Counted from the first letter of the stretch, positions 8,954 through 17,248 are shown. The stretch is 64,000 nt of DNA from an uncultured Faecalibacterium sp. (GCA_934547065.1 CAKTEF010000005.1:29957-93956); one strand, 5' to 3'. Notes: a model not told the origin generated them from the letters alone. Made by a program: numbers and translations.

Positions 8954-9577
8954 ATGGCTGAAATCATGGACGTTTCCCGCTGGCAGGGCACCATCGACTG
9001 GGACAAAGTAGCTGCCAGCGGTAAGATCGACGGCGTGATGCTGCGGGTGCTGGGCAACAAAAACGGTAAGCCCTACTCCGACCCGCAGTTTGAGCGCAAC
9101 TATGCTGCCTGCACCCGGCTGGGCCTGCCGGTGGGCGGCTACTACTACACCTGTGCGGTCACGCAGCGACAGATGGAGGAGGAGCTGGCCGCCCTCAAAA
9201 CAGCTCTCCGGGGCAAAACGTTCCAGCTGCCCCTTGCCATTGATGTGGAGGACCCCCGCCTACGCTCCCTGGACCCTGCAAAGCTTTCGGCCCTGGTGGC
9301 ACGGGCCGCCGACCGGATCGAGACATGGAACCTGTACGCCATGGTCTATACTTACACGAACTTTGCCGATACCGCCCTGGACGCCCAGCCGCTGGCCCCG
9401 TATGACCTCTGGCTGGCCGATTACCGCGGCAAGCGCCCCGCCCGCCGCCACGGCATGTGGCAGTACACAAGCAAAGGAAAGCTGCCCGGCATCTCCGGCC
9501 CTGTGGATCTGAACCACGCCTACAAGGACTATGCCACCATCATCCAGCGGGCCGGGCTGGGGCAGGTCAGGGGGTGA
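8954..9577 (+). CDS. Phage endolysin, glycoside hydrolase family 25 (N-acetylmuramidase)
   Basis: 207 residues. The ATG at 8954 has AAGGAGG 5 bases upstream. GH25 hallmarks are visible: the N-terminal MDVSRWQG with the family Asp, YYYTCAVT, the catalytic AIDVED segment near residue 97, and a C-terminal MWQYTSKGKLPG. GH25 enzymes hydrolyse the MurNAc-GlcNAc bond of peptidoglycan. No separate wall-binding domain is present, so this is a catalytic-domain-only lysin. It has no signal peptide and is followed by membrane/holin genes, so it should act with the holin at the end of the lytic cycle. Confidence 0.9.
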   Translation: MAEIMDVSRWQGTIDWDKVAASGKIDGVMLRVLGNKNGKPYSDPQFERNYAACTRLGLPVGGYYYTCAVTQRQMEEELAALKTALRGKTFQLPLAIDVEDPRLRSLDPAKLSALVARAADRIETWNLYAMVYTYTNFADTALDAQPLAPYDLWLADYRGKRPARRHGMWQYTSKGKLPGISGPVDLNHAYKDYATIIQRAGLGQVRG

Positions 9578-9582
9578 GACCG

Positions 9583-9843
9583 ATGGCAAGTTATCTGATT
9601 TCAGATGCACCCTATGCGGCGTGGCTCTCTGACGTACTCGCTACACTGGAAGAACACAAGATCGACCGCATCACCGTAGCAGCGCCTCTGGCAGACGGTG
9701 AGGTGTTCACGGGGTACTACAACATGAATACCCAAGACAAGGCCCTGCTGGCATCCAATATCCAAGCAGATGCCGTTCTGGATGCGGTGTGTCACAACGG
9801 ACAGCGCATCCGGCAGGCGTGGGAAGATGACGAGGAGGTGTGA
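9583..9843 (+). CDS. Small phage protein in the lysis module
   Basis: 86 residues starting 6 bases after the lysin stop. It is soluble and acidic at the end (AWEDDEEV), with no recognisable motif. Its stop codon overlaps a GTG upstream of the next gene, so it is translationally coupled. Function unknown; a lysis-timing or host-takeover role would be speculation. Confidence 0.55.
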   Translation: MASYLISDAPYAAWLSDVLATLEEHKIDRITVAAPLADGEVFTGYYNMNTQDKALLASNIQADAVLDAVCHNGQRIRQAWEDDEEV

Positions 9844-9848
9844 GACCG

Positions 9849-10082
9849 ATGGAAACGATTCTGGCCGCTGTGATTACCGGCGGCGTGACGCTGATCGGCG
9901 TGCTGATCGCCAATGGCAAGACGCAGGCTGTGACCGAAACCAAGCTGGAAGAACTGACCAGGGAAGTGCGGATGCACAACAACTTCGCCCAGCGTGTCCC
10001 TGTGCTGGAGGAGCAGGTGAAAGTGGCAAACCACCGCATTGCCGATCTGGAAGAACATGAATACGAAAGAGAAAGGAACTGA
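9849..10082 (+). CDS. Membrane-anchored coiled-coil protein, XhlA-like lysis accessory
   Basis: 77 residues from the ATG at 9849, which has AGGAGGT about 10 bases upstream. One N-terminal transmembrane helix (ILAAVITGGVTLIGVLIA) is followed by a coiled coil (LEELTREVRMHNNF..VLEEQVKVANHRIADLEEH). This matches the layout of XhlA-type proteins that assist holins in Firmicutes phages, and it lies directly before the holin gene. The family name is from architecture only. Confidence 0.6.
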   Translation: METILAAVITGGVTLIGVLIANGKTQAVTETKLEELTREVRMHNNFAQRVPVLEEQVKVANHRIADLEEHEYERERN

Positions 10083-10085
10083 CCT

Positions 10086-10358
10086 ATGACGACTACCGAA
10101 ACCAAAATTTCCGCCGCAACCTGGGGCCGCACTGCTGCGCTGGCCCTGGCCCTGGCAAATCAAATCCTCAGTGCAACTGGCCACCCGATCCTGCCTATCG
10201 AGAGCGCTCAGCTGGAGCAGATCGTGACCACCGGCATCACCACCGTAGCCGCGCTGGTCAGCTGGTGGGAGAACAACAGCTTCACCAAGGAAGCTATCCA
10301 GGCGGATCAGCTGCTGAATCAGTGGCAGGTGAACCAGCGGCAGGTCAAGGAGAAGTAA
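10086..10358 (+). CDS. Phage holin, SPP1-like family
   Basis: 90 residues. A hydrophobic N-terminal segment (RTAALALALANQILSATG), a second helix (VTTGITTVAALVSWW) and the characteristic WWENNSFTKEAIQAD end match small SPP1-type holins. It forms membrane lesions that release the GH25 lysin. It is the last gene before a strong terminator and marks the end of the late operon. Confidence 0.8.
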   Translation: MTTTETKISAATWGRTAALALALANQILSATGHPILPIESAQLEQIVTTGITTVAALVSWWENNSFTKEAIQADQLLNQWQVNQRQVKEK

Positions 10359-10386
10359 GACAGTCCATCAAAATAAGCATACATGA

Positions 10387-10430
10387 AAAGGCCGCAGCTC
10401 CGGGGAGTGTTCCTCAGGGCTGCGGCCTTT
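10387..10430 (+). terminator. Terminator of the phage lysis operon
   Basis: A perfect 12-bp stem (10387-10398 with 10419-10430) begins with AAA and ends with TTT, 28 bases after the holin stop codon. Confidence 0.85.
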
Positions 10431-10437
10431 GTTGCGG

Positions 10438-10512
10438 CCAAAAACAGACAGCCGCGCCGGAGAAGGTAGCGGAGCTGTCTGTTTCTGGGTCAGGATTGAT
10501 TTGGTTCGGGTT
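10438..10512 (-). ncRNA. Candidate short RNA at the prophage right end
   Basis: A minus-strand promoter at 10546-10519 should start transcription near 10512. An 11-bp stem (10474-10484 with 10442-10452) followed by T5 at 10444-10440 would end it after about 73 nt, with no ORF inside. Promoter and terminator are visible; the existence of the RNA is inference. The region could instead be a remnant. Confidence 0.3.
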
Positions 10513-10518
10513 GACCTC

Positions 10519-10546
10519 ATTATAGCAGATTCTTCCAGTTTTGCAA
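10519..10546 (-). promoter_or_regulatory. Minus-strand sigma-A promoter near the prophage end
   Basis: TTGCAA at 10546-10541, a 16-base spacer, then consensus TATAAT at 10524-10519, preceded by TGC. It points toward the phage lysis genes and drives no visible ORF. The rest of 10431-10700 holds nothing else I can identify; the phage/chromosome junction probably lies here. Confidence 0.5.
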
Positions 10547-10699
10547 GAAAAATCGTTCGCCGGGGTTCGACAAAATCAGTGCATTGGTCAAAGGTTTTGA
10601 TTCGAGAATGTGAGGGGAGATAGTATCATATAAAAAGAAGTAGCAGTGACGTAGAGGGAAAAGCTGTTCGACCGTGGACGCGTGAGGTGGACTGAAAAA

Positions 10700-10740
10700 G
10701 GACCAGTGATCTCAATTGAGGTCACTGGTTCTTTTGTTTT
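10700..10740. terminator. Bidirectional terminator at the end of the cobalamin operon
   Basis: A 12-14-bp stem around an AATT loop (arms ~10700-10713 and 10718-10731) has an A-run on the left and long T-runs on the right. On the minus strand it lies 26 bases past the cbiC stop and would end the B12 operon; on the plus strand it stops readthrough from the prophage. Confidence 0.8.
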
Positions 10741-10765
10741 TTTGCTTTTTTGAAAAGGCCAACGC

Positions 10766-11440
10766 TCAGTTCCAGCCCCGCGCGGCGGGGTCCAGCATCT
10801 GGGCGGCTGAGTACACCAGTGCGTTGCACACCGCAGCGGCCACCGTGCTGCCGCCCTTGCGGCCCAGGGCCACGATGGCGGGTACGCCGTGTGCTTCGCA
10901 GGCGGCAAGCAGGGTCTCCTTGCTTTCTACCACGTTCACAAAGCCTACCGGCACCCCGATGACCAGGGCGGGCTGCAGCCCGGCTTCGATCTGCTCCGCA
11001 ATGGCCAGCAGGGCCGTGGGGGCGTTGCCCACGGCCAGGATCGCGCCGGGATGCTCCTGCGCGGCCCGGTGCATCGAGGCCACGGCACGGGTGGTGCCGG
11101 TCTCGGCGGCAAGTTTTGCGACCTCCGGGTCGGCCATATAGCACAGCGCGGTGCTGCCCAGCCGGGTCAGGGCCGTTTGGGAGATGCCGGAGCGCGCCAT
11201 GTTGGTATCGGTGATGATGGGCGTACCGGCCTGCAGGGCGGCAATGCCTGCCGCCACTGCGCCCGGCGTAAAGCGCAGATTGCGCGCATAGTCAAAATCG
11301 GCGGTGGTGTGGATCACCCGCTTGACCACGGCCTCCGTTTCCGGCGGCGGGGTCAGGCCCATGGCGGCAAGCTCCTGGGTGATGATGGAAAGGCTCGTCC
11401 GCTCAATGTCGGCGGGCAGATGGTGCTGTGGGTTCCTCAT
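10766..11440 (-). CDS. cbiC: Cobalt-precorrin-8X methylmutase CbiC/CobH
   Basis: 224 residues, normal length. It moves the C-11 methyl group to C-12, giving cobyrinate. The family signature is clear: ITDTNMARSGI, the conserved His region (ASMHRAAQEHPGA, AVGNAPTALL) and GVPVGFVNVVESK. The start at 11440 overlaps the cbiP stop by 4 bases (ATGA), so the two are translationally coupled. It is the last gene of the B12 operon and is followed by a bidirectional terminator. Confidence 0.95.
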   Translation of the reverse strand: MRNPQHHLPADIERTSLSIITQELAAMGLTPPPETEAVVKRVIHTTADFDYARNLRFTPGAVAAGIAALQAGTPIITDTNMARSGISQTALTRLGSTALCYMADPEVAKLAAETGTTRAVASMHRAAQEHPGAILAVGNAPTALLAIAEQIEAGLQPALVIGVPVGFVNVVESKETLLAACEAHGVPAIVALGRKGGSTVAAAVCNALVYSAAQMLDPAARGWN

Positions 11441-12933
11441 TGCGGGTTCCTCCGTTCCAGGCCCATGGCGGCGTAGACGGCATCCAGATCCAGCGCCCGG
11501 CGCACGCCGTCGGCCAGTTTGTCGAACTGCTGCTGGCGGTACTGCTCCATGGGGATCAGGGCCGCAGGGTCCGGCGCGATGCCTTTGCGCTGGCACAAAA
11601 AGGCCGCCAGCTGTTCCGTCAGCTCCCCGGTGTCGAACAGGCCGTGGAGATAGGTGCCAAACACCGTGCCCTGCACGCAGCCCTCGGCGGTGCCGTCGGC
11701 CAGGGTGCAGAACGGGCGGCCGGTGATTTCGGTGAGGCCGGTGTGGATCTGGTATCCGGTCAGGGCCGCACCGGCAAAGGGGGCGGCGGTCACGGTGGCC
11801 GTGTCCTGCGTGCGGTGCTTTTGCCCGGTAAAGGTGGTGTGCGTGGGCAGCAGACCCAGCCCCCGCAGGGTCTGGGGCGTGCCGCTCTCGGTCCCGGCGG
11901 GGTCCGCCAGGGTCTGGCCCAGCATCTGGTAGCCGCCGCAGACTCCCAGAACGGGTGTACCCGCCCCGGCCAGTTTGAGGATGGCGGATTCCAGCCCGGA
12001 CTGCCGCAGCCAGAGCAGATCCTCCACGGTGTTTTTGGTGCCGGGGAGCAGGACAAGGTCCGGTTTGCCCAGCTGGCGGAGCGTATGGACATACCGCACG
12101 CCCAGCAGCGGGTGCTGTTCCAGCGGGATAAAATCGGTAAAGTTGGAGATGTGGGGCAGCCGCAGGATGGCAAGGTCCAGCGGCTTGACCGCGCTGCCCG
12201 CATCCAGCCGGGTGGAAAGGGAGTCCTCGTCCTCAAGGTCCACATTCAGGTAGGGGACGACCCCCGTCACGGGCAGGTGGGTCTTTTCTTCCAGCAGGGC
12301 AAGGCCGGGGCGCAAAATCTCCACATCGCCGCGGAACTTGTTGATGACCAGGCCCTTGATGCGGGCCCGCTCGTCCGGCTCCAGCAGCGCTACGGTGCCG
12401 TACAGCTGGGCGAACACGCCGCCCCGGTCAATGTCGCCTGCCAGCAGCACGGGGGCATCCACAAGTTTTGCCAGCCCCATGTTCACGATGTCGTCCGCTT
12501 TCAGGTTGATCTCCGCCGGGCTGCCCGCGCCCTCGATCACGATGATGTCCACCTCCTGGGCCAGGCTGTTGTAGGCGGACAGGATCTCCGGGATCAGCGA
12601 ACGTTTCATCCGGAAATAGGCGGAGGCGGGCATCTGGCCCCGCACCTCGCCGTTGACGATCACCTGGCTGCCCACATCGCTGCTGGGTTTGAGCAGGATG
12701 GGATTCATCCGCACGTCGGGCTCGATGCCGGCCGCCTGGGCCTGCACCACCTGGGCGCGGCCCATTTCCAGGCCGTCTTTGGTCACAAAGCTGTTCAGGG
12801 CCATGTTCTGGCTCTTGAATGGGGCAACGCGGTAGCCGTCCTGCGCAAAAATACGGCAGAGTGCGGCGCACAACAGGCTTTTGCCTGCACCGCTCATGGT
12901 TCCCTGGATCATAATGCAATGGGCTTTGCTCAT
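11437..12933 (-). CDS. cbiP: Cobyric acid synthase CbiP/CobQ
   Basis: 498 residues. It amidates the b, d, e and g carboxylates of adenosylcobyrinic acid a,c-diamide using glutamine and ATP. The N-terminal dethiobiotin-synthetase-like domain starts with a P-loop (GTMSGAGKS) and has the KSQNMALNS motif. The C-terminal class-I glutamine amidotransferase domain has its nucleophilic Cys in GVCGGYQM near residue 329 and the His in YLHGLFD near 429. The start at 12933 is preceded by GGAGGTG and overlaps cobD by 4 bases. Confidence 0.96.
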   Translation of the reverse strand: MSKAHCIMIQGTMSGAGKSLLCAALCRIFAQDGYRVAPFKSQNMALNSFVTKDGLEMGRAQVVQAQAAGIEPDVRMNPILLKPSSDVGSQVIVNGEVRGQMPASAYFRMKRSLIPEILSAYNSLAQEVDIIVIEGAGSPAEINLKADDIVNMGLAKLVDAPVLLAGDIDRGGVFAQLYGTVALLEPDERARIKGLVINKFRGDVEILRPGLALLEEKTHLPVTGVVPYLNVDLEDEDSLSTRLDAGSAVKPLDLAILRLPHISNFTDFIPLEQHPLLGVRYVHTLRQLGKPDLVLLPGTKNTVEDLLWLRQSGLESAILKLAGAGTPVLGVCGGYQMLGQTLADPAGTESGTPQTLRGLGLLPTHTTFTGQKHRTQDTATVTAAPFAGAALTGYQIHTGLTEITGRPFCTLADGTAEGCVQGTVFGTYLHGLFDTGELTEQLAAFLCQRKGIAPDPAALIPMEQYRQQQFDKLADGVRRALDLDAVYAAMGLERRNPQ

Positions 12934-13979
12934 GCCATCACCTCCGCAAGCGTCTGTAAAAGCTGCTGATTTTCCGGCGCGGTGCGCACGGCAGCGCGGT
13001 ACCAGCCGGGGCCAAGGCCGGGGTAATTGGCGCAGCTGCGCAGCACCACCCCGCGCGGGCGCAGCGTGTCCCCCAGTGTTTCCGGGCCATGGAACAGCAG
13101 GTAGTTGGCCCGGCTGTCCAGCACCCGCAGGCCCAGGGCCCGCAGCCCGGCCGCCAGCAGCGGGCGCTGCTGGGCGATCAGGGCGCGCACGGCCTCCACA
13201 TAGGCGGTTTCGTCCAGCGCGGCAAGGCCCGCCGCCTGGGCCAGGCTGGACACGGCCCATGGCTGGCCGCAGCGCTGCATCGCGTCCAGCAGGGCGGTGT
13301 CCGCGCACAGGGCATAGCCCAGCCGGATGCCCGCCATGCCGTACAGCTTGGTGAACGCCTTGAGCAGAAACAGCGGGCCGGTGCCCAGCAGGGGCTTTGC
13401 CGTGAGCTGGGCGTGGTCGGGCGAAAAATCCAAAAAGCACTCGTCCACCACCAGCAAGGCTCCGCACGCGGCACAGCGGCGCAGGATGCGCTCTACCAGC
13501 TCCGGCGCAGCCAGCCGACCGGTGGGGTTATTGGGCTGGCAGAGGAACACCAGGTCCAGCCCCGGATGGATGGCGGAGAGAAACGCCTCCGTCAGCGCAA
13601 AATCGGTTTCTTCCCGCAAAAAAAAGCGCTCCACTTCGCAGCCCACGCTTTCCATTGCGGCGGCATACTCGGCAAAGGTGGGGGCGGTGACCAGGGCCCG
13701 GCGGGGCTTTGCGGCCCATGCCAGCCGGAAGATCAGGTCTGCCGCGCCGTTGCCGCAGAGGATCTGATCGGCCGGAACCCCCTCGTGCCGGGCAAGCTTT
13801 GCACGCAGCTCCCGGCAAAAGGGGTCCGGGTAGCGGTCTGCCGTGGGCAGGGCCGCCGTGATGGCATCTGCCACTCCTTTCGGCAGGCCCAGCGGGCTGA
13901 CGTTGGCCGAAAAATCCAGCGCATCCCGGCCAAACTCCGCCCGGTAACCGGCCCAGTCGCCGCCGTGAACATATTGCAT
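12930..13979 (-). CDS. cobD: L-threonine-O-3-phosphate decarboxylase CobD (PLP-dependent)
   Basis: 349 residues. It makes (R)-1-amino-2-propanol O-2-phosphate, the aminopropanol linker joined to the corrin by CbiB. Class-I/II aminotransferase fold: the ALDFSANVSPLG N terminus, QPNNPTG, VVDECFLDFS with the PLP-binding Asp, and Lys in LLKAFTKLYGMAG with the downstream Arg (IRLGY). A histidinol-phosphate aminotransferase could look similar, but the B12 operon context settles the call. It is separated from cbiB by a 144-base spacer holding a hairpin repeat. Confidence 0.92.
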   Translation of the reverse strand: MQYVHGGDWAGYRAEFGRDALDFSANVSPLGLPKGVADAITAALPTADRYPDPFCRELRAKLARHEGVPADQILCGNGAADLIFRLAWAAKPRRALVTAPTFAEYAAAMESVGCEVERFFLREETDFALTEAFLSAIHPGLDLVFLCQPNNPTGRLAAPELVERILRRCAACGALLVVDECFLDFSPDHAQLTAKPLLGTGPLFLLKAFTKLYGMAGIRLGYALCADTALLDAMQRCGQPWAVSSLAQAAGLAALDETAYVEAVRALIAQQRPLLAAGLRALGLRVLDSRANYLLFHGPETLGDTLRPRGVVLRSCANYPGLGPGWYRAAVRTAPENQQLLQTLAEVMA

Positions 13980-14059
13980 CGAATTTTCTCCTTTCGCGCT
14001 TCCTGCCCGACACAGCAGGGCCCGGTACTTTTCCTAAAATAAGCAGACCTGCCCGGCCT

Positions 14060-14115
14060 GCCAATGGCTCTCCCTTTGGGAGAGCTGTCAGCCCCGGAGG
14101 GGGTGACTGAGAGGG
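14060..14115 (+). repeat. Dispersed hairpin repeat, single unit
   Basis: It begins with GCCAATGGCTCTCC, has a CTCTCCC-TTT-GGGAGAG stem, a second small stem, and ends with GACTGAGAGGG. It fills most of the cobD-cbiB spacer, with its CTGAGAGGG end 8 bases from the cbiB stop. It is the only insertion into the otherwise overlapping operon. Confidence 0.75.
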
Positions 14116-14123
14116 TGAACCCG

Positions 14124-15074
14124 TTACAGGATGACCCGCACCGCCACCCCCAGCGCCAGAGCCAGCAGGCTCTCCGCATACATCATGCGGTTGGCGCGGC
14201 GGATGTCCTCCGGCTCAATGGGGCGCTTGGCATCGCCGATGGTGGGTTTTGCGTAGTATTCGCCAAAATAGTAGGCTGGTCCGGCCAGCTGCACGCCCAG
14301 GGCCCCGGCGCAGGCGCTTTCGGTCTGGGCACTGTTGGGGCTGGCATGATTGCGCCGGTCCCGCCGCCAGATGCGGAATGCCCCTTTGGCATCGTTCCCG
14401 GTCAGTGCGGCGGCTGCACACCACAGCAGCCCGGCAATGCGGCTGGGCAGGTAGTTGGCGGCATCGTCCAGTTTGGCGGCGGCACGGCCAAAGTAGAGAT
14501 ACTTCTCGTTTTTGTAGCCCAGCATACTGTCCATGGTATTGATGGCCTTGTAGGTCAGCGCCAGCGGGGCCCCGCCGATCAGCATATACAGCAGCGGCGC
14601 GATCACGCCGTCGCTGGCGTTTTCGGCCACCGTTTCCACAGCGGCCTTGGTCACGCCCTCGGCTGTCAGATCCTGGGTGTCCCGCCCCACGATGCGGCTG
14701 ACCGCCTTGCGGGCGGCGGGCAGGTCAGGTCTGACAAGTTCCCGGTACACATTCGTGCTCTCCTGGGCAAGGCCCTTGGCGGCCAGCGCCTGCCCGCACC
14801 AGAACATCTGCACAGCCAGCCCCAGCCAGGGCGAAAGCCGGGCCGCGCCCAGGCAGACAAGGCTTGTGAGCAGAAAGGTCCCCACCGGCAGGGTAAATGC
14901 CACCAGGGCTCCGCCCAGCAGCTCGCCCTGGGGCGTTTTGGGCAGGCGGGCGCGCAGGCGCTGCTCCAGTGCCGAGATGGCCTTGCCCATGTACACCACC
15001 GGGTGCGGCAGCCAGGCCGGGTCGCCAAACAGGGTGTCCAGCACAAAGCCACCCAGAACGGCCAGCGCGGTCAT
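14124..15074 (-). CDS. cbiB: Adenosylcobinamide-phosphate synthase CbiB
   Basis: 316 residues, with several membrane helices. It attaches aminopropanol phosphate to adenosylcobyric acid. Family motifs: the N-terminal GGFVLDTLFGDP..LPHPVVYMGK, ETVAENASDGVIAPLLY, and YKAINTMDSMLGY. Its start overlaps the cobC stop by 4 bases. It sits in the membrane, where the later steps of nucleotide-loop assembly (CobS) also occur. Confidence 0.96.
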   Translation of the reverse strand: MTALAVLGGFVLDTLFGDPAWLPHPVVYMGKAISALEQRLRARLPKTPQGELLGGALVAFTLPVGTFLLTSLVCLGAARLSPWLGLAVQMFWCGQALAAKGLAQESTNVYRELVRPDLPAARKAVSRIVGRDTQDLTAEGVTKAAVETVAENASDGVIAPLLYMLIGGAPLALTYKAINTMDSMLGYKNEKYLYFGRAAAKLDDAANYLPSRIAGLLWCAAAALTGNDAKGAFRIWRRDRRNHASPNSAQTESACAGALGVQLAGPAYYFGEYYAKPTIGDAKRPIEPEDIRRANRMMYAESLLALALGVAVRVIL

Positions 15075-15670
15075 TCAGCGGCCCCCTTGGTATACTGCAC
15101 GGTTCGGATCAGGTGCAGGACGTGCTGTGTTTTCCAGTCGCAGGCATCCAGCACAAAACCGCCCGCGTTGGGGCCGCACCACTCGTAATAATTCCGGTGC
15201 GGCAGGGCATAGCGCTCCAGGGCAGCCATCTGGGTGCCGCCGTGGGCCAGGATGACCAGCTGCTGTTCGCCGTCGGCCAGGGCCTTGTCCACCAGCGCCG
15301 AGAACGCCCGGCAGATCCGGTCCGAGAACGCCTGTTTGGTCTCGCCGTCCGGGCAGGAACTCTCGCAGTTGGCGTTCACCCAGGCAAGGTAGTCCGGGTC
15401 GTGTTCCATTTCAATGTAATTGCGCCCCTCAAAGCTGCCGAAGCACATTTCTTTCAGGTCCGGCACCTCCACAAGCGCTGCCTGCGGGAACAGCACCTCG
15501 GCGGTCTGGCGGGTGCGGCAGAGCGGGGTGATGTAAACGGTTCTGGGCGAGATGTCCGCTTTGCGCAGCATCGCCCGCCCCTCGGCGGAAAGCGGGATAT
15601 CGCGCTGGCCCTGATAGCGCTTTTCGGCGTTGTAGGCCGTCAGGCCGTGGCGCAGAAGATAGATCAGCAT
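15071..15670 (-). CDS. cobC: Alpha-ribazole phosphatase, histidine-phosphatase superfamily
   Basis: 199 residues. The phosphoglycerate-mutase-like fold shows the RHG motif (YLLRHGLTAYN) near the N terminus, a second Arg in PLCRTRQTAE, an acidic GSFEGR segment and the second His in ILAHGG. In B12 synthesis it dephosphorylates alpha-ribazole-5'-phosphate or the cobalamin-phosphate product. The operon position between cbiB and the cobU/cobS genes supports this over a generic phosphatase. Confidence 0.88.
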   Translation of the reverse strand: MLIYLLRHGLTAYNAEKRYQGQRDIPLSAEGRAMLRKADISPRTVYITPLCRTRQTAEVLFPQAALVEVPDLKEMCFGSFEGRNYIEMEHDPDYLAWVNANCESSCPDGETKQAFSDRICRAFSALVDKALADGEQQLVILAHGGTQMAALERYALPHRNYYEWCGPNAGGFVLDACDWKTQHVLHLIRTVQYTKGAAE

Positions 15671-15981
15671 AGAGGAAGTTCTCCTTTCAAAACGGTGGGG
15701 ATGCCGCAGAACAGCTGCACCACACAGTCGGCCCGTGCGGCCAGCAGGCAGGCCAGCCGCCCGGCGGCTTCCCGTGCGGCGCGCTCGGCAGGGTCCACAG
15801 GGACCACGCCGCCGCCCACCTCGGTGGCAATGACAAGATCGTAAGCGGAAAGTTCGTCCGCAAGGGTCTCCAGATTCTCGGCCTGTGCGGCCAGCTGCTG
15901 CACCTCGGCAATGCGGGTGCCGGGAAATTTTTGCGCAAAGGTGCGCTTGCCGCTGTACAGCGGCCCGGTAATGAAGATCAT
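15664..15981 (-). CDS. Short CobU-like protein
   Basis: 105 residues. The N terminus MIFITGPLYSGKRTFA is a CobU-type P-loop variant, and the C-terminal part (VVPVDPAERAAREAAGRLACLLAARADCV..FCGIPTVLKG) matches the end of the full CobU two genes away. The middle third of CobU, including the His that carries GMP, is missing. The start at 15981 overlaps cobS by 4 bases with GGAGG upstream, and the stop overlaps cobC by 7, so it is a maintained gene rather than debris. It could be a regulatory or partner subunit, or a kinase-only form. Confidence 0.72.
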   Translation of the reverse strand: MIFITGPLYSGKRTFAQKFPGTRIAEVQQLAAQAENLETLADELSAYDLVIATEVGGGVVPVDPAERAAREAAGRLACLLAARADCVVQLFCGIPTVLKGELPLC

Positions 15982-16730
15982 AACCATCCTCCCCATTGGC
16001 AGGCCGTCAGTGCGGCCAGCATCCACAGCTCGGCCTTTTGCAAAAACCACCCGGCCAGGTCGCCGGTGATGCCGCCGAACTGCTGTTTGGCCATGGCGTG
16101 GTACCGCCAGAATACGGCAAGCGCCGCAGCCGCCAGCACCCCGCCGCCCAGCGCCGCCAGTGCGGCGCAGAGGAAAACGGCCAGCAAAAGCAGCACGTTC
16201 CGGACGGTCCTGCGGTCCGCAGCCGTGGCAAAGGTGTGGGCAAGGCCGGTGTTTTTGGCCATTGGGAACGCGGCCACGGCCAGGCCGGAGAGGGCGCGTT
16301 CCAGCACCAGCGCCAGCGTCCACAGCAGCCCGGCGCGGGGCGTGAACTGCACGCAGGCACACAGGGCAAGATAAGCCGCAAAATAACTGCACAGCCGGAT
16401 CACCGCAAAGGCCCCGCAGTGGGGGTCCTTGAGGATCTCCAGCTTTTTCTCCCGTCCGCCGTAGCTGGAAAGAGCATCGCAGGTGTCGGCATAGCCGTCC
16501 AGATGGATGCCGCCTGTGACCCACACCGGGACAAGACAAAAGCCTGCGGCCCTGGCCGGTGCAGGCAGGGGCAGGACCCCGCACAGGCACCACAGCCCGC
16601 CGATGATCCCCCCGATGAGCGGGAACGCGCACAGCGCATAGCGCATATTCTTTTCGTTCCATTCAAACTGCGGAACCGGGATGGCCGAAAACATGGCAAA
16701 CGCCACGGCAAGGGTCTGGAACACGATCAT
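15978..16730 (-). CDS. cobS: Adenosylcobinamide-GDP ribazoletransferase CobS (cobalamin synthase)
   Basis: 250 residues from the ATG at 16730, which overlaps the cobU stop by 4 bases. A polytopic membrane protein with the family motifs FSAIPVP near the N terminus, PLIGGIIGG, the metal-binding GGIHLDGYADTCDAL, and a DPHCGAFAV stretch. It joins AdoCbi-GDP with alpha-ribazole(-phosphate) to make cobalamin(-phosphate). A longer reading frame upstream is not needed. Confidence 0.95.
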   Translation of the reverse strand: MIVFQTLAVAFAMFSAIPVPQFEWNEKNMRYALCAFPLIGGIIGGLWCLCGVLPLPAPARAAGFCLVPVWVTGGIHLDGYADTCDALSSYGGREKKLEILKDPHCGAFAVIRLCSYFAAYLALCACVQFTPRAGLLWTLALVLERALSGLAVAAFPMAKNTGLAHTFATAADRRTVRNVLLLLAVFLCAALAALGGGVLAAAALAVFWRYHAMAKQQFGGITGDLAGWFLQKAELWMLAALTACQWGGWL

Positions 16731-17248
16731 GTCCTGCCTCCTTTGTAATAGACCGGGATGCCGCACACCACCCGCACCACGGCATCGGCGCGGGCGGCCA
16801 GGGCATTGTTCACCTGCGCCAGCGCTTTCAGGTAACGGTCAGTGTCGCCGGCATAGTCGGCCCCGCCGCTGAACACCTCGTTGGAGACGACGATCAGCTG
16901 CGTACACTGCCCGGCCAGCGTTTCCAGCCCGGCCAGGATGGCATCCGCAGCTTTGCTGCCTGCACCGTTGGGGTCGTACAGCTCGTTGGCGGTCAGGTTG
17001 CCCAGGTCCTCCAACAACACGGTGCCCCGCCGGGGCAGGCGGACGTGCTCCAGATGCAGCGGGCACTCGATGGTCTCAAACTGCTTTTGTGCCCGCATCC
17101 GGCGGTGCTTTTCCACCCGCGCGGCACACTCGGCATCCCACACCTGCATGGTGGCAAGGTAATAGCGGGGGCCGGGGGTCTGCAGGACCAGGTGCTCGGC
17201 ATACGCGCTTTTGCCGCTGGCAGCCCCGCCCAGCACCAGCGTCAGCAT
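16727..17248 (-). CDS. cobU: Adenosylcobinamide kinase / adenosylcobinamide-phosphate guanylyltransferase
   Basis: 173 residues, full length. P-loop LVLGGAASGKSAYAE at the N terminus, a region with the guanylylated His (VEKHRRMRAQ), LLEDLGNLTANEL, and the IVVSNEVFSGGADYAGDTDRYL Walker B area. It phosphorylates adenosylcobinamide and transfers GMP to give AdoCbi-GDP for CobS. It overlaps cobT by 7 bases and cobS by 4. Confidence 0.96.
   Translation of the reverse strand: MLTLVLGGAASGKSAYAEHLVLQTPGPRYYLATMQVWDAECAARVEKHRRMRAQKQFETIECPLHLEHVRLPRRGTVLLEDLGNLTANELYDPNGAGSKAADAILAGLETLAGQCTQLIVVSNEVFSGGADYAGDTDRYLKALAQVNNALAARADAVVRVVCGIPVYYKGGRT

Noticed and set aside
10431..10765. Prophage attachment site (attR)
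   Set aside because: No tRNA gene, integrase or core direct repeat can be identified; the left end is outside the window.
11428..12969. Plus-strand ORFs opposite the cobalamin genes, such as 11428-12969, 17994-19736 and 23974-26316
   Set aside because: They mirror well-recognised Cbi/Cob proteins and have no recognisable domains.
15664..16662. Long 332-codon version of the short CobU-like gene
   Set aside because: The upstream part overlaps cobS out of frame and has no family match. The ATG at 15981, with an overlap and GGAGG, is the natural start.
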